Below, in pieces: positions 36,159 to 44,641 of a stretch of DNA of 64,000 nt. The DNA comes from Candidatus Acidiferrales bacterium (GTDB lineage: Bacteria; Bacteroidota; Ignavibacteria; Kryptoniales; JAKASW01), in NCBI GenBank assembly GCA_035515795.1, contig DATJAY010000002.1, positions 1 through 64,000 of the forward strand, read 5' to 3'. Both the position numbers and the translations under genes were made by a program. The notes under the pieces were generated by a model that saw nothing but the letters and a program-made list of their open reading frames with translations, had not been told where the DNA came from and did no database searches. Every line of letters starts with the position of its first letter. Within the stretch, counting starts at the first letter, position 1.

Positions 36159-36380
36159 AATTCCTCTCGCTTCCCTGTCGAGTTCTCGAAGGCGGGTGCG
36201 TTCAGATCGTGAATGTGGGAACCTAAGCTGCCGTCGGCTGTGACCCATGGACGGAGCCGCTTAGGAGAGAGACATAGCCATTTCCTAACCCAAGGTTAGA
36301 GAAAGCTTAAGCCGACGGATCATTGAGGGTGTTAATCCCGGGATGGAGATATTGCCCCCGAATCACCAAGGACTGCGTTG
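36159..36380 (+). promoter_or_regulatory. Structured non-coding spacer in place of rimM
   Basis: About 220 nt between khpA and trmD contain no protein frame but strong, partly competing pairings. Stem A is CCTAAGC (36222-36228) with GCTTAGG (36259-36265). Stem B is CCGTCGGCT (36231-36239) with AGCCGACGG (36310-36318), a perfect 9-bp match that crosses stem A's region. TAAGC (36224-36228) could instead pair with GCTTA (36305-36309). A closed hairpin TTTC-CTAACC / GGTTAG-a-GAAA lies at 36281-36304, and GGG/CCC at 36327-36339 near the trmD start. I recognise no known riboswitch. It may be a trmD leader element or an independent RNA. Confidence 0.5.
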
Positions 36381-37094
36381 ATGAGAATTGATATTGTAAC
36401 GGCTTTTCCAAAATTGCTTTCAAGTCCTCTTAATGAAAGCATGTTGAGGAAGGCTCAGGAACGGGAAGCCGTAGAGATTGTTGTTCATGATTTGCGTGAT
36501 TATACTCATGATAAACACAGGACTGTAGATGATCTGCCTTACGGCGGTGGGGCGGGAATGATTCTCAAACCGGAGCCGATCTTTGATTGTGTCGAGAAAT
36601 TGTTTTCGGAACGCACCTATGATGATGCGATCCTGTTAACGGCTGACGGAGAAACTTTCGGTCAGAGCGTTGCGAACGAGCTTTCTTTGAAAAACAATTT
36701 GCTGTTCATCTGCGGACATTATAAAGGTGTTGACGAGCGTGTCAGAGAACGGCTCGTCACCAGGGAAATCTCAATCGGAGATTTCGTACTGACAAGCGGA
36801 GAAATCGCTGCTATCGTAGTAATCGACGCTGTTGTCCGGCTGCTTCCCGGTGCTCTCGGAGACAGTGAAAGTGCGCTGAGCGATTCTTTCCAGATCGGGC
36901 TTCTTGACTCGCCTCAGTATACGAGGCCGGCGGAGTTCAGAGGAATGAAAGTCCCGGATGTACTATTGAGCGGCGATCACGAGGAAGTGAAAAAGTGGCG
37001 CGATGAGATGAGTCTTGCCAGAACTGCGAAGCGCAGAGCCGACTTGCTTGACCCCGGGGCGTTGACCCGGGAAAAACATTCTAAACATCGATGA
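36381..37094 (+). CDS. trmD: tRNA (guanine-N1)-methyltransferase TrmD
   Basis: Trefoil-knot SPOUT methyltransferase of 237 residues that makes m1G37 in tRNAs and so prevents +1 frameshifts. Family motifs are in order: MRIDIVTAFP at the start, VDDLPYGGGAGM around 51-62, LLFICGHYKGVDERV around 112-126, and the knot ISIGDFVLTSGEIAAIVV around 136-153. The C-terminal domain has YTRPAEFRGMKVPDVLLSGDH. The ATG at 36381 is preferred, since AAGGA lies 8 nt upstream; a TTG immediately before it is also possible. The partner gene rimM, normally just upstream, is absent here. Confidence 0.95.
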   Translation: MRIDIVTAFPKLLSSPLNESMLRKAQEREAVEIVVHDLRDYTHDKHRTVDDLPYGGGAGMILKPEPIFDCVEKLFSERTYDDAILLTADGETFGQSVANELSLKNNLLFICGHYKGVDERVRERLVTREISIGDFVLTSGEIAAIVVIDAVVRLLPGALGDSESALSDSFQIGLLDSPQYTRPAEFRGMKVPDVLLSGDHEEVKKWRDEMSLARTAKRRADLLDPGALTREKHSKHR

Positions 37095-37121
37095 GTTTTG
37101 AAAATCTAATTATACTTATGA

Positions 37122-37182
37122 GTCATTCTGAACCTGTTTTGATACCTATGCCTTTGGTGCGGTGAATCAGGTTCAACATGAC
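37122..37182 (+). repeat. Inverted repeat in the trmD-rplS spacer
   Basis: GTCATTCTGAACCTG (37122-37136) matches the reverse complement of CAGGTTCAACATGAC (37168-37182) at 13 of 15 positions, with a 31-nt loop. It may serve as leader hairpin, transcript-processing site or a dispersed palindromic repeat. ATCAGGTTCA at its 3' arm recurs in the rpsP-khpA spacer. Confidence 0.6.
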
Positions 37183-37201
37183 AGATTAATGGAGAACAAA
37201 C

Positions 37202-37540
37202 ATGAATAAAATATCTTTGGTAGAAGCAGCGCATTTGAAAACTGACCTGCCACCATTTCGTCCCGGTGATACCGTGAATGTTCATTTCAAAGTTGTCGAA
37301 GGCGATAAGGAACGAATACAGGATTTTGAAGGAATCGTAATCAGTCGTCGAGGAGCCGGTTTGAAGGCGACGATCACCGTTCGCAAAATATCCAATGGAG
37401 TTGGGGTTGAAAGGATTTTCCCGCTTCATTCCCCTCGCATTGCAAAAATTGAAGTAATGCGAGGAGGAAAAGTTCGACGGGCGAAACTTTTCTATTTGCG
37501 AGATCTCGCAAGCAAAGCCGTTCGTCAGAAAACCACGTGA
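37202..37540 (+). CDS. rplS: Ribosomal protein bL19
   Basis: Large-subunit protein L19, 112 residues, at the 30S-50S interface. The family pattern is complete: [22 protein letters not shown] near the N terminus, [34 protein letters not shown], and the end [16 protein letters not shown]. The ribosome site GGAG lies 7 nt before the ATG. It closes the ffh-rpsP-khpA-trmD-rplS run. A hairpin-forming inverted repeat occupies the spacer just upstream and could affect its expression. No anomalies. Confidence 0.96.
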   Translation: MNKISLVEAAHLKTDLPPFRPGDTVNVHFKVVEGDKERIQDFEGIVISRRGAGLKATITVRKISNGVGVERIFPLHSPRIAKIEVMRGGKVRRAKLFYLRDLASKAVRQKTT

Positions 37541-37611
37541 AAACTTTCGAGATTTTGGGTCACGAACGGCGAAGTTCTGATTCGAAATCTTGGATTAAGA
37601 ATCGTTCCACC

Positions 37612-38730
37612 ATGAGTTACCAGCAGTCGACCGTCAGTTTTTTAGAGCAGACAAATGTATTAGGCGACCTCCAACCGGTTTACGAAAAGGTCGCAGCAGG
37701 AAAGCGCCTCGATCGCGAAGACGGAGTAAAGCTGTACAATACAAATAATCTCCTCGCGTTAGGCCAGCTGGCCAACATGGTGCGCGAGAGGATCAACGGA
37801 GCGGATACGTACTTCGTCAAGAATTACGTTCTCAACTACACTAACATCTGTGAGCTTGACTGCAAGTTCTGTTCCTTCTACCGCAAGGAAGGACAAGACG
37901 GAGCGTACCTCTTCAGTCTACAGGACATTTTCCGCAGGATCGAAGAAGAGAAAGAAAACATCACAGAGATGCACATCGTTGGCGGCCTTCATAACGGACT
38001 GCCGTACGATTATTACATTGAGATGCTGCGCGGCATCAAGAAGATAAATCCGAAGATTCACATCAAAGCGTTTACCGCCGTCGAGATAGATTTTTTCGCG
38101 AGGCTTTTCGGGAAAACCGTCGAGAAAGTCCTCATTGAATTCAAAGAAGCCGGGCTTGATGCGATGCCGGGCGGAGGCGCGGAAATTTTCAGCGAGCGAG
38201 TGCGCGACAAGATGTTTGCCGACAAAATCGGCGCCGATGAATGGATAAGCGTAATCAAAACCGCTCACCGGCTGGGGATTCCGTCCAACGCCACGATGCT
38301 CTACGGTCATATGGAAAAAGTGGAAGAGAGAGTCGATCATCTCATCCGTCTCCGCGATGTTCAGGATGAGACGAAGGGGTTCTTTGCTTTTATACCGCTC
38401 GCGTATCATCCTCACGTCGAAGACTCAACGCAATGGGCGACGGGCATCGACAATTTAAAAAGCATCGCCGTGAGCAGGCTCATGCTCGATAATTTCCCGC
38501 ACATAAAAGCCTACTGGATTTCGATGGGACCGAAAGTTGCACAGATAAGTCTAGGTTTTGGGGCCGACGACCTTGATGGTACAGTCCGTGACGAGAGAGT
38601 CTTCCATATGGCCGGCGCTTCAACCGAAAACACTCTGACAAAACGGCAGCTGATCAAGCTGATTAAAGACGCGGGCCGCGTCCCAATCGAGAGAGATGCA
38701 CTATACAAAGTCATAGAAAGCTTCGCTTAG
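37612..38730 (+). CDS. mqnE: Aminofutalosine synthase (radical SAM)
   Basis: Radical SAM enzyme of 372 residues for the futalosine route to menaquinone. It joins 3-[(1-carboxyvinyl)oxy]benzoate, the MqnA product, with SAM-derived adenosyl to give aminofutalosine. The 4Fe-4S ligands are Cys80, Cys84 and Cys87 in NICELDCKFC. The motif LDAMPGGGAEIFSERVR near residues 181-197 fits MqnE, and the rest (NATMLYGHMEKVEERVDHL, FIPLAYHPH) matches the MqnE/MqnC/CofH family. The ATG at 37612 gives the usual length. An earlier in-frame GTG at 37537 overlaps rplS and is unlikely. MqnA is encoded 31 nt downstream. Confidence 0.88.
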   Translation: MSYQQSTVSFLEQTNVLGDLQPVYEKVAAGKRLDREDGVKLYNTNNLLALGQLANMVRERINGADTYFVKNYVLNYTNICELDCKFCSFYRKEGQDGAYLFSLQDIFRRIEEEKENITEMHIVGGLHNGLPYDYYIEMLRGIKKINPKIHIKAFTAVEIDFFARLFGKTVEKVLIEFKEAGLDAMPGGGAEIFSERVRDKMFADKIGADEWISVIKTAHRLGIPSNATMLYGHMEKVEERVDHLIRLRDVQDETKGFFAFIPLAYHPHVEDSTQWATGIDNLKSIAVSRLMLDNFPHIKAYWISMGPKVAQISLGFGADDLDGTVRDERVFHMAGASTENTLTKRQLIKLIKDAGRVPIERDALYKVIESFA

Positions 38731-38761
38731 CAAACATCTAAGCGGTAGCAAAGGAATTACA

Positions 38762-39625
38762 ATGTCCGATTCACAGAGTTGCGATCCTAAAGATCCTCCG
38801 AACAAGAAAAAAATCGGTGCTGTGAGTTTTCTCAATACGAAACCTCTTATCTACGGAATAGAAAAGAACATCTTTCCGCATAACTTCCAACTGACAAAGG
38901 CAATCCCCTCCGCTCTTGCAGTTGGGCTGAATGCCGGCCGGCTCGATGTCGCCCTCGTGCCGAGTATCGCCTACGCGAAAAATAGTCCGGAACTGCAAAT
39001 CGTTCCTGATTGCGGAATCATCGCTCATGGAAAAGTGAAAAGCATCCGATTATACTTCAACAGGAATCTCAAAAGCATCAGATCGGTCGCAGTCGATATT
39101 AGCTCAGTGACTTCGGTTGTGCTGACTAAGATTCTGCTCGCTGAGAGATTCGAAGTAAAGCCGGAATTCATAGCCGCAGTCCCCGATGTAGAAAGAATGC
39201 TTGCCGCTGCCGACGCGGCTCTAGTTATCGGCGATTCTGCGTTGTTCAAGACGAGATCGACGGACGAGAATTATCTTGATCTAGCGGAAGAATGGCATGA
39301 CATGACGGGACTTCCATTTGTGTTTGCAGTCTGGGCCGGACGACGAGGAGCGCTCGAGACGGACGAACTTCAGGCAATAATATCGTCTAAGATTCTCGGT
39401 CAGGACAATATAGACGCGGTGTGCCATGATGCTGCAGCGGAGTACGGTGCAGATTTCGACCTTGTAAAATCTTATCTGACAGAGAATGTTCAGTTCGATC
39501 TCCGCGAGGAAGAGATATCCGGGATGAAACATTTCTTTGAGCTTTCCTACTATCATGGTGCGCTGGAGTATCTCCCCTTGCTTAACTTCTATCCATTGGA
39601 ATCAACCGCCAAAGAATTTTTTTAG
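38762..39625 (+). CDS. mqnA: Chorismate dehydratase
   Basis: First enzyme of the futalosine menaquinone pathway, 287 residues, converting chorismate to 3-[(1-carboxyvinyl)oxy]benzoate. The fold is periplasmic-binding-protein-like and cytoplasmic. The opening KKIGAVSFLNTKPLIYGIE after an 18-residue polar extension is the family signature. Later blocks are GRLDVALVPSIAYAKN, VAVDISSVTSVVLTKILL and GLPFVFAVWAGRRG. The ribosome site AAAGGA lies 6 nt before the ATG. It follows mqnE, so the operon order is reversed relative to the pathway. MqnB, MqnC and MqnD are not in the window. Confidence 0.9.
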   Translation: MSDSQSCDPKDPPNKKKIGAVSFLNTKPLIYGIEKNIFPHNFQLTKAIPSALAVGLNAGRLDVALVPSIAYAKNSPELQIVPDCGIIAHGKVKSIRLYFNRNLKSIRSVAVDISSVTSVVLTKILLAERFEVKPEFIAAVPDVERMLAAADAALVIGDSALFKTRSTDENYLDLAEEWHDMTGLPFVFAVWAGRRGALETDELQAIISSKILGQDNIDAVCHDAAAEYGADFDLVKSYLTENVQFDLREEEISGMKHFFELSYYHGALEYLPLLNFYPLESTAKEFF

Positions 39626-39917
39626 ATTCCAGTCTGCGCGTAAAGACGGCCCGGTTACTTCCCTCTCTATTCGGCTCTGATCAGCGACGTTTTGAGGAGG
39701 CCCGGGATATTATCTTATCGTACAAAAGCATGGAAAGGCTGAAACTTACCGATTCTTCCGGCCTGTTTGGCCGCTGAATACTCATTCTGTCCCTATGAGC
39801 TTGGAGCATTCATGCCGGCCTTCAGCCGACCTTGTAAATGAGTTGACTTGAATTGGTCGTGAGTCTGTAACTATTTGCTACGGTTTCGTAGATTTTCTCT
39901 GGAAAGGAGTTTGTGAA

Positions 39918-41645
39918 ATGAAATGGCTGTTTACTTTTTTTGTCGTATGCTCGATGATTTTTGCTGCCTCTGTTTCCAGAGCACAGAATAATAATCCCAC
40001 AAACCAAAAGGGAAATCAGGATACAACCTATTCGGTTCAACGTGGTTTTATAGATTCGTTGAGAACCGAGCTCAAACAGATCGAGCGGGCTTACCATCTG
40101 TTCAAGGCTCGCACGGATACCACCAAGGAATTGACGGAAGCGGATCGCGAGGAGTTGAAGAAGCTGTCTGATCTGTTGGAAAAGATCGGCGATGAGATTC
40201 GGGATCTTACCAGTACCGCCGCCCAGCTTGCAGGCGATGCTGCAAACATTTACGGAATCGAAAGTGCCCATACTGAACATGGAGATTACACACTGGGTGA
40301 CGACCAGGTTATGAATGACAACGTCGAGGTGCTGAACGGAGACGCGTTTATATACGGGATAATCAGAGGAAGCATGATAGTCGTTAACGGGGATGCGTTT
40401 GTCAGAAACGGTTCGAAGGTGGACGGAGACGTGATCGTAGTGAACGGCAAAGCTCACGTCAGTGACGACGCCTCGGTTTCAGGGAATGTCATAGAGCGGG
40501 TGGGAAGCGATCTTGAGGAAAGACACACGTTCGTGCACAGACTTAAACTTACAGAGCATCCGGATATTTGGCAGAATCATGATTTCTTGTTCGACCATCT
40601 CGCAGCGAATTACAACAGAGTTGACGGCCTTTTCCTAGGACTTGGAGCTGAAAAGGATTATTTCTGGGACGGAACAGACGATACCTCGCCGTATGGTTTC
40701 CTAGGCTATGCATTCAATCTCCATCGTTGGAGATACCAGCTCGGATTGGACAAATGGTTCGGCAACGAAAACAGATTTGAGACGGGCCTCGAGGCGCATT
40801 CACTTACCGATTCAAAAGACTATTGGATAATTGGACCTAAAGAGAATCTTGCCTATTCAATTATAGCGCGAGAGGATTTCATGGACTACTATTCCCGGCA
40901 GGGTGCGTCGTTCCACGTCGCGCAATACTATCAGGTCAATTCGAGAGTCACCCTAAGTTATGATGTTGACAAATATTCATCCCTGTCGAAAACGACGAAG
41001 TGGTCTCTCTTCGGAGGACATAAGGTCTTCCGTGATAACCCGGCTATCGATGACGGCTGGTTGCGAAGCATTGTCGTTGACGTTGAGCATAGAAGCTATA
41101 GCGGCGGAGACGCAAGGAAACAAGGATGGGTCGCTGACCTACGTGGCGAGACGACTCTTAGCGGAGCATTCGACTTCAGGATGATTACGTTGGATGCGGT
41201 TCGTTACCAACCGCTCTTCACAGGCCTGCAGTTGAATATGAGATTTAGAACCGGGACTTCTACCGGAGATCTCCCGCTCCAGCGTTTGTATCAAATAGGA
41301 GGCTTCAATTCACTGAATGCGTTTTCCTACAAGGAGTTTTCGGGGAACAGGCTGGTTTTGTTCAACTTTGAATTCTTATTTAATCCCGGCATGTTCAAAC
41401 ATTCTGAATTCTTCCCGGTAAATACATTTACCCTCATCCTGTTTGGAGACATGGGTGAAGTAAAAGATGCGGGGTCGTCCGTCGGAATGGCGGAAGGATG
41501 GAAAGTAGTTAGCGCCTCAGATCTCAAATCAGATTATGGCTTCGGCGTCGGGAGTGACGACGGCAATTTCCGCGTCTTCGTTGCGTGGAGGACCGATATT
41601 GCCACATCACCCACTTTTGGCATCCGATTCGCAAGACCATTCTAG
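39918..41645 (+). CDS. Exported protein: bactofilin-like segment plus Omp85-type barrel
   Basis: A 575-residue outer-membrane protein with three parts. A signal peptide (MKWLFTFFVVCSMIFAASVSRA) is followed by a Lys/Glu-rich helical region at about residues 30-110. Residues 115-195 then resemble the parallel beta-helix of bactofilins (DNVEVLNGDAFIYG, GSMIVVNGDAFVRNGSKVDG, DVIVVNGKAHVSDDASVSG). The C-terminal 370 residues look like an Omp85/surface-antigen barrel, with the lock-type turn IGGFNSLNAFSYKEFSGNR and ending FGIRFARPF, an outer-membrane Phe terminus. The ribosome site GGAAAGGAG precedes the ATG. The combination is unusual; its role is unknown. Confidence 0.75.
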   Translation: MKWLFTFFVVCSMIFAASVSRAQNNNPTNQKGNQDTTYSVQRGFIDSLRTELKQIERAYHLFKARTDTTKELTEADREELKKLSDLLEKIGDEIRDLTSTAAQLAGDAANIYGIESAHTEHGDYTLGDDQVMNDNVEVLNGDAFIYGIIRGSMIVVNGDAFVRNGSKVDGDVIVVNGKAHVSDDASVSGNVIERVGSDLEERHTFVHRLKLTEHPDIWQNHDFLFDHLAANYNRVDGLFLGLGAEKDYFWDGTDDTSPYGFLGYAFNLHRWRYQLGLDKWFGNENRFETGLEAHSLTDSKDYWIIGPKENLAYSIIAREDFMDYYSRQGASFHVAQYYQVNSRVTLSYDVDKYSSLSKTTKWSLFGGHKVFRDNPAIDDGWLRSIVVDVEHRSYSGGDARKQGWVADLRGETTLSGAFDFRMITLDAVRYQPLFTGLQLNMRFRTGTSTGDLPLQRLYQIGGFNSLNAFSYKEFSGNRLVLFNFEFLFNPGMFKHSEFFPVNTFTLILFGDMGEVKDAGSSVGMAEGWKVVSASDLKSDYGFGVGSDDGNFRVFVAWRTDIATSPTFGIRFARPF

Positions 41646-41655
41646 GATGTAACAG

Positions 41656-41688
41656 CTGCGACTCGCTGCGAAGTGAGTCGCAGTTTCT
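41656..41688 (+). terminator. Rho-independent terminator after the barrel gene
   Basis: CTGCGACTCGC (41656-41666) pairs with GTGAGTCGCAG (41673-41683) over a 6-nt loop with one wobble, then TTTCTCCTGTCTTATT. It separates the convergent barrel and YbjQ-family genes. Confidence 0.75.
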
Positions 41689-41697
41689 CCTGTCTTA

Positions 41698-42027
41698 TTA
41701 CGCCCGCGAGACAACTACTGCCGTTCCATAACATAATACTTCCGAGACTCCGCTCATCAATTCGGTTGCATCATACCTTACGCCGATCACCGCATTCGCG
41801 CCTAATTCTTCTGCGTGTTTAGTCATCATGTCGAATGCCTCGTTCCGTGTTTTTTCGCAGAGCTCGGTGAACAAGGTTATGTTGCCGCCGAATATTGTTT
41901 GCAGCGATCCGCCGATCGTACCGAGAAGCGACCTCGAGCGCACAACGATGCCGCGGACGACGCCGATCTGCTTGACGATCCGGTAGCCTTCAAGCTCAAA
42001 TGTAGTTGTGGTTAGAGAGTGATCCAT
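41698..42027 (-). CDS. YbjQ/UPF0145 family protein
   Basis: A 109-residue protein of the YbjQ/UPF0145 family (also called heavy-metal-binding domain, which is not demonstrated). It shows the characteristic GYRIVKQIGVVRGIVVRSRS start and the central CEKTRNEAFDMMTKHAEELGANAVIGVRYDATE, cited here only by its landmarks. The family forms pentamers of unknown role. A ribosome site AAAGGA lies upstream of the ATG at 42027. It converges with the barrel gene and is divergent from the amidohydrolase. Confidence 0.85.
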   Translation of the reverse strand: MDHSLTTTTFELEGYRIVKQIGVVRGIVVRSRSLLGTIGGSLQTIFGGNITLFTELCEKTRNEAFDMMTKHAEELGANAVIGVRYDATELMSGVSEVLCYGTAVVVSRA

Positions 42028-42110
42028 GATATTTTCCTTTTGTGGTCAAAGTAAAATTTGTCGGATAAAAGTGAGAAATCAAAATTTTCCCAAGGCGATC
42101 TTCTGAGAGA

Positions 42111-42163
42111 AGCCAAAGGAATCCTGAATTCAGACCTTGAATTTTGACCTTTGGATCCTGGCT
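42111..42163. repeat. Imperfect palindromic element upstream of the amidohydrolase
   Basis: AGCCAAAGGAATCC (42111-42124) is nearly the reverse complement of GGATCCTGGCT (42153-42163), and CTGAATTCAG (42124-42133) is itself a palindrome. The element lies just before the amidohydrolase start and could be a leader hairpin or dispersed repeat. Confidence 0.4.
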
Positions 42164-42194
42164 TAGTAAATTGAGTGAACCAGTAATTAGGAAG

Positions 42195-43973
42195 ATGGAA
42201 CGGTTGAAAATTGTCGCTGTCGTTTGTGCATGTTTGATATTTGCATCATGTTCCTTACCTAAAATGAAAGTCGATCTCATACTTACAGACGGTAGTTTTT
42301 GTACACTCGATTCTCTGGTGGAGGATGCGCAGGCGGTCGCGGTAAATGGCGGCCGGATTGTCGCCGTCGGGACAAGAGATGAAATTGAGTCCCGGTTCAC
42401 GGGGAAGGCGACAATAGATCTGAGAGGTGCGTTCGTTCTCCCGGGGCTGACCGACGGTCATGGTCATGTATCGGAATTGGGCTTTAGTTTGACAACGCTT
42501 GATTTGAGGGATATGAGATCCAGTGATGATGTTGGCAAACTGGTGCACGATGCGGCGGCGAAATCGGTCAGGGGCAGATGGATTCGCGGCAGGGGTTGGA
42601 ATCAAGAATTATGGCAGGATAAAAATTTTCCGACGCACGGCATTCTCGACCGGGCCGCGCCCAATAATTACGTCCTCCTTGTGCGAGTCGATGGACACGC
42701 AATCTGGGTGAACAAAAATGTTATCGAGCTTGCGGGCGTTACACGCGCAACGAGCGATCCGATCGGCGGACGAATCCTGAGAGACCAAAATGGCGAACCA
42801 ACAGGAGTGTTTCTCGACGCAGCGATGGAATTGATCACCTCAAAGATACCGCCGCCGACAGATGCTGAAATTGAGAACGCTATTATTCTTGCATCTGATA
42901 CCTGTGCACGCTATGGACTGACGGAGGTTCATGACGCAGGAATTGATGCGCAGACTTTGAGAGTATACGAGAGACTCGCAAGCGAAGGTAAACTGAAGAT
43001 TAGAGTTTATGCGATGTACCTCGGCACAGATTCGACTCTGCCGGCGATATTAAAACAAGGGCCGCTGGCAGATCAAAGAGGCTTTTTCACAATGCGTTCG
43101 GTAAAAATTTATATGGATGGCGCGCTCGGGTCTAGAGGAGCAGCGCTTGTGCAAGCTTACACTGATGATCCTGGCAATTACGGCCTGACAGAAATAGGCG
43201 AAAAGGATCTAGAGAATTTAACTGTGGCGTGTTTGTCAAATGGATTCCAGGTTTGTACCCATGCCATCGGTGATCGCGCGAACCATATCGTGTTGAACGC
43301 ATACGAAACCGCCCTGAAAGTTGCCCGGGTTCCGGACGCCAGGTTACGCGTTGAACATGCCCAGGTACTTCTGAAGGAAGACATCGCGCGATTTAAAAAG
43401 TTGAATGTCATTCCATCGATGCAGCCGACGCATTGCACCTCCGACATGTCGTGGGCGGAGATGAGACTCGGTCCCGAACGAATAAAATATTCTTACGCCT
43501 GGCAGTCTCTTCTCAAAGGAGGGAACGTGATTATCGGGGGCTCGGATTTTCCCGTCGAGAGCCCCGATCCGCGTCTAGGAATTTATGCAGCAATCACAAG
43601 ACAAGACTTGTTCGGGTTACCGCGGAATTATGAAGATGTGAAAGAATATTTTCAGGTTACCTCCGATATCGCCGCCGACAGCTCGGATTTCAGAGGAGGT
43701 TTTTTCCCCGAGGAAGAGATGACCATGGAACAAGCGTTGAAAGCCTTTACGATTTGGCCCGCTTACGGCGCATTTCAGGAAAACGAAAAGGGAACAATAT
43801 CGGTAGGGAAATACGCGGACTTTACGATTTTCAGAAAGGACTTCAGACAAATTCCGCCGCGAGAAATTCTCGAGGATGAAATTGTGGCAACGATAATGGG
43901 AGGTCGGGTTGTATATGCGAAACCAACGTCAAATTACGGTGAGACGTTGAATGCTGGAAGATCAAATCAATAA
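42195..43973 (+). CDS. Exported amidohydrolase family 3 lipoprotein
   Basis: A 592-residue metal-dependent hydrolase of the YtcJ-like amidohydrolase_3 family. The N terminus MERLKIVAVVCACLIFASC is a lipoprotein signal with Cys19. The metal ligands are visible as DGHGHVSELG after the strand LPGLTDGHG, the later His in FQVCTHAIGDRAN, and IIGGSDFPVESPDP near the end. The substrate is unknown; family members hydrolyse N-formyl or N-acyl amides. The ATG at 42195 is chosen because it has an AGGA site and gives the signal. A TTG at 42144 would add 17 residues. It is exported to the periplasm or outer membrane, so a scavenging role is plausible. Confidence 0.85.
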   Translation: MERLKIVAVVCACLIFASCSLPKMKVDLILTDGSFCTLDSLVEDAQAVAVNGGRIVAVGTRDEIESRFTGKATIDLRGAFVLPGLTDGHGHVSELGFSLTTLDLRDMRSSDDVGKLVHDAAAKSVRGRWIRGRGWNQELWQDKNFPTHGILDRAAPNNYVLLVRVDGHAIWVNKNVIELAGVTRATSDPIGGRILRDQNGEPTGVFLDAAMELITSKIPPPTDAEIENAIILASDTCARYGLTEVHDAGIDAQTLRVYERLASEGKLKIRVYAMYLGTDSTLPAILKQGPLADQRGFFTMRSVKIYMDGALGSRGAALVQAYTDDPGNYGLTEIGEKDLENLTVACLSNGFQVCTHAIGDRANHIVLNAYETALKVARVPDARLRVEHAQVLLKEDIARFKKLNVIPSMQPTHCTSDMSWAEMRLGPERIKYSYAWQSLLKGGNVIIGGSDFPVESPDPRLGIYAAITRQDLFGLPRNYEDVKEYFQVTSDIAADSSDFRGGFFPEEEMTMEQALKAFTIWPAYGAFQENEKGTISVGKYADFTIFRKDFRQIPPREILEDEIVATIMGGRVVYAKPTSNYGETLNAGRSNQ

Positions 43974-44177
43974 CCTATTTCAAGTCCCTTCTATTCAAAA
44001 GAAACTTTCCTTTGAGGTTTTTGTTCAGAAAACATGAATCCTCAGAACGGTTTCTGCGTCTAAAATCTTAATTGCCGTCTTGCGGCATCTCCCGAATTAC
44101 AGCGAAATAATCAACCGGGAGAAAAAAACAGCTTCTTTGATTTTCTATTATGAAAAAATAAACCAGGAGGGATTCTT

Positions 44178-44582
44178 ATGAAGATCGCAATAGTATTTTT
44201 GTCCATGATCGCGGCGAGCAGCACGCTTTTTGCCCAAGGAATGGGTCAGCGCCGTCAGTTTTATGACACTTCTACTGTCACGACCGTAACCGGGACCATT
44301 GCAACCGTCGATAGCCAGGCTGCACCGAGGGGAGATAGCTACATGATCCGCCTAACCGTCAAGGACACGAGCGGGACAATACCGGTCATGGTCGGTCCGT
44401 CGTTCTACATCAATAGTCAGAATATTTCATTTAACAAAGGGGATGCGATTCAAGTTACCGGCTCAAAAATGAACTTTCGCGGAAATGACGTGATTCTGGC
44501 TGCGCAAATTGTGACCGGCGGAAAAACGATCAAGCTGCGCGATGATTCCGGCAGGCCGGTTTGGATGCGAAATATGAGGTAG
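44178..44582 (+). CDS. Exported OB-fold-like small protein
   Basis: A 134-residue exported protein. It has a signal peptide (MKIAIVFLSMIAASSTLFAQ), then a beta-rich domain VTTVTGTIATVDSQAAPRG, DSYMIRLTVKDTSGTIPVMVG, INSQNISFNKGDAIQVTGSK and ILAAQIVTGGKTIKLRD. The alternation of short strands around VTG turns is the pattern of periplasmic OB-fold proteins. No conserved binding residues can be named. The ribosome site CAGGAGGG precedes the ATG by 7 nt. A strong terminator follows, so it is monocistronic. The function is unknown. Confidence 0.65.
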   Translation: MKIAIVFLSMIAASSTLFAQGMGQRRQFYDTSTVTTVTGTIATVDSQAAPRGDSYMIRLTVKDTSGTIPVMVGPSFYINSQNISFNKGDAIQVTGSKMNFRGNDVILAAQIVTGGKTIKLRDDSGRPVWMRNMR

Positions 44583-44605
44583 TCATCAACAATTAACATG
44601 ATGCT

Positions 44606-44641
44606 ATGGCGAATCTTGATCGGAAGGTTCGCCATTTTTTA
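44606..44641 (+). terminator. Rho-independent terminator
   Basis: ATGGCGAA (44606-44613) pairs with TTCGCCAT (44628-44635), with an additional CTT/AAG pairing inside, followed by TTTTTTATT. It terminates the exported OB-like gene. Confidence 0.9.

Noticed and set aside
36225-36237. 13-mer AAGCTGCCGTCGG also present at 56938-56950, near kdsA.
   Set aside because: Many 13-mers are expected to repeat by chance in 64 kb and the two surroundings share nothing else.
36159-36380. Possibility that the khpA-trmD spacer is a decayed rimM gene.
   Set aside because: No frame shows the PRC-barrel or N-terminal RimM pattern, and the strong perfect stems are not expected in a decaying coding sequence. It cannot be fully excluded without comparison.
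39822-40457. 211-codon minus-strand open frame opposite the start of the barrel gene.
   Set aside because: It is antisense to a protein with a clear signal peptide and ribosome site; its own translation looks non-protein-like.
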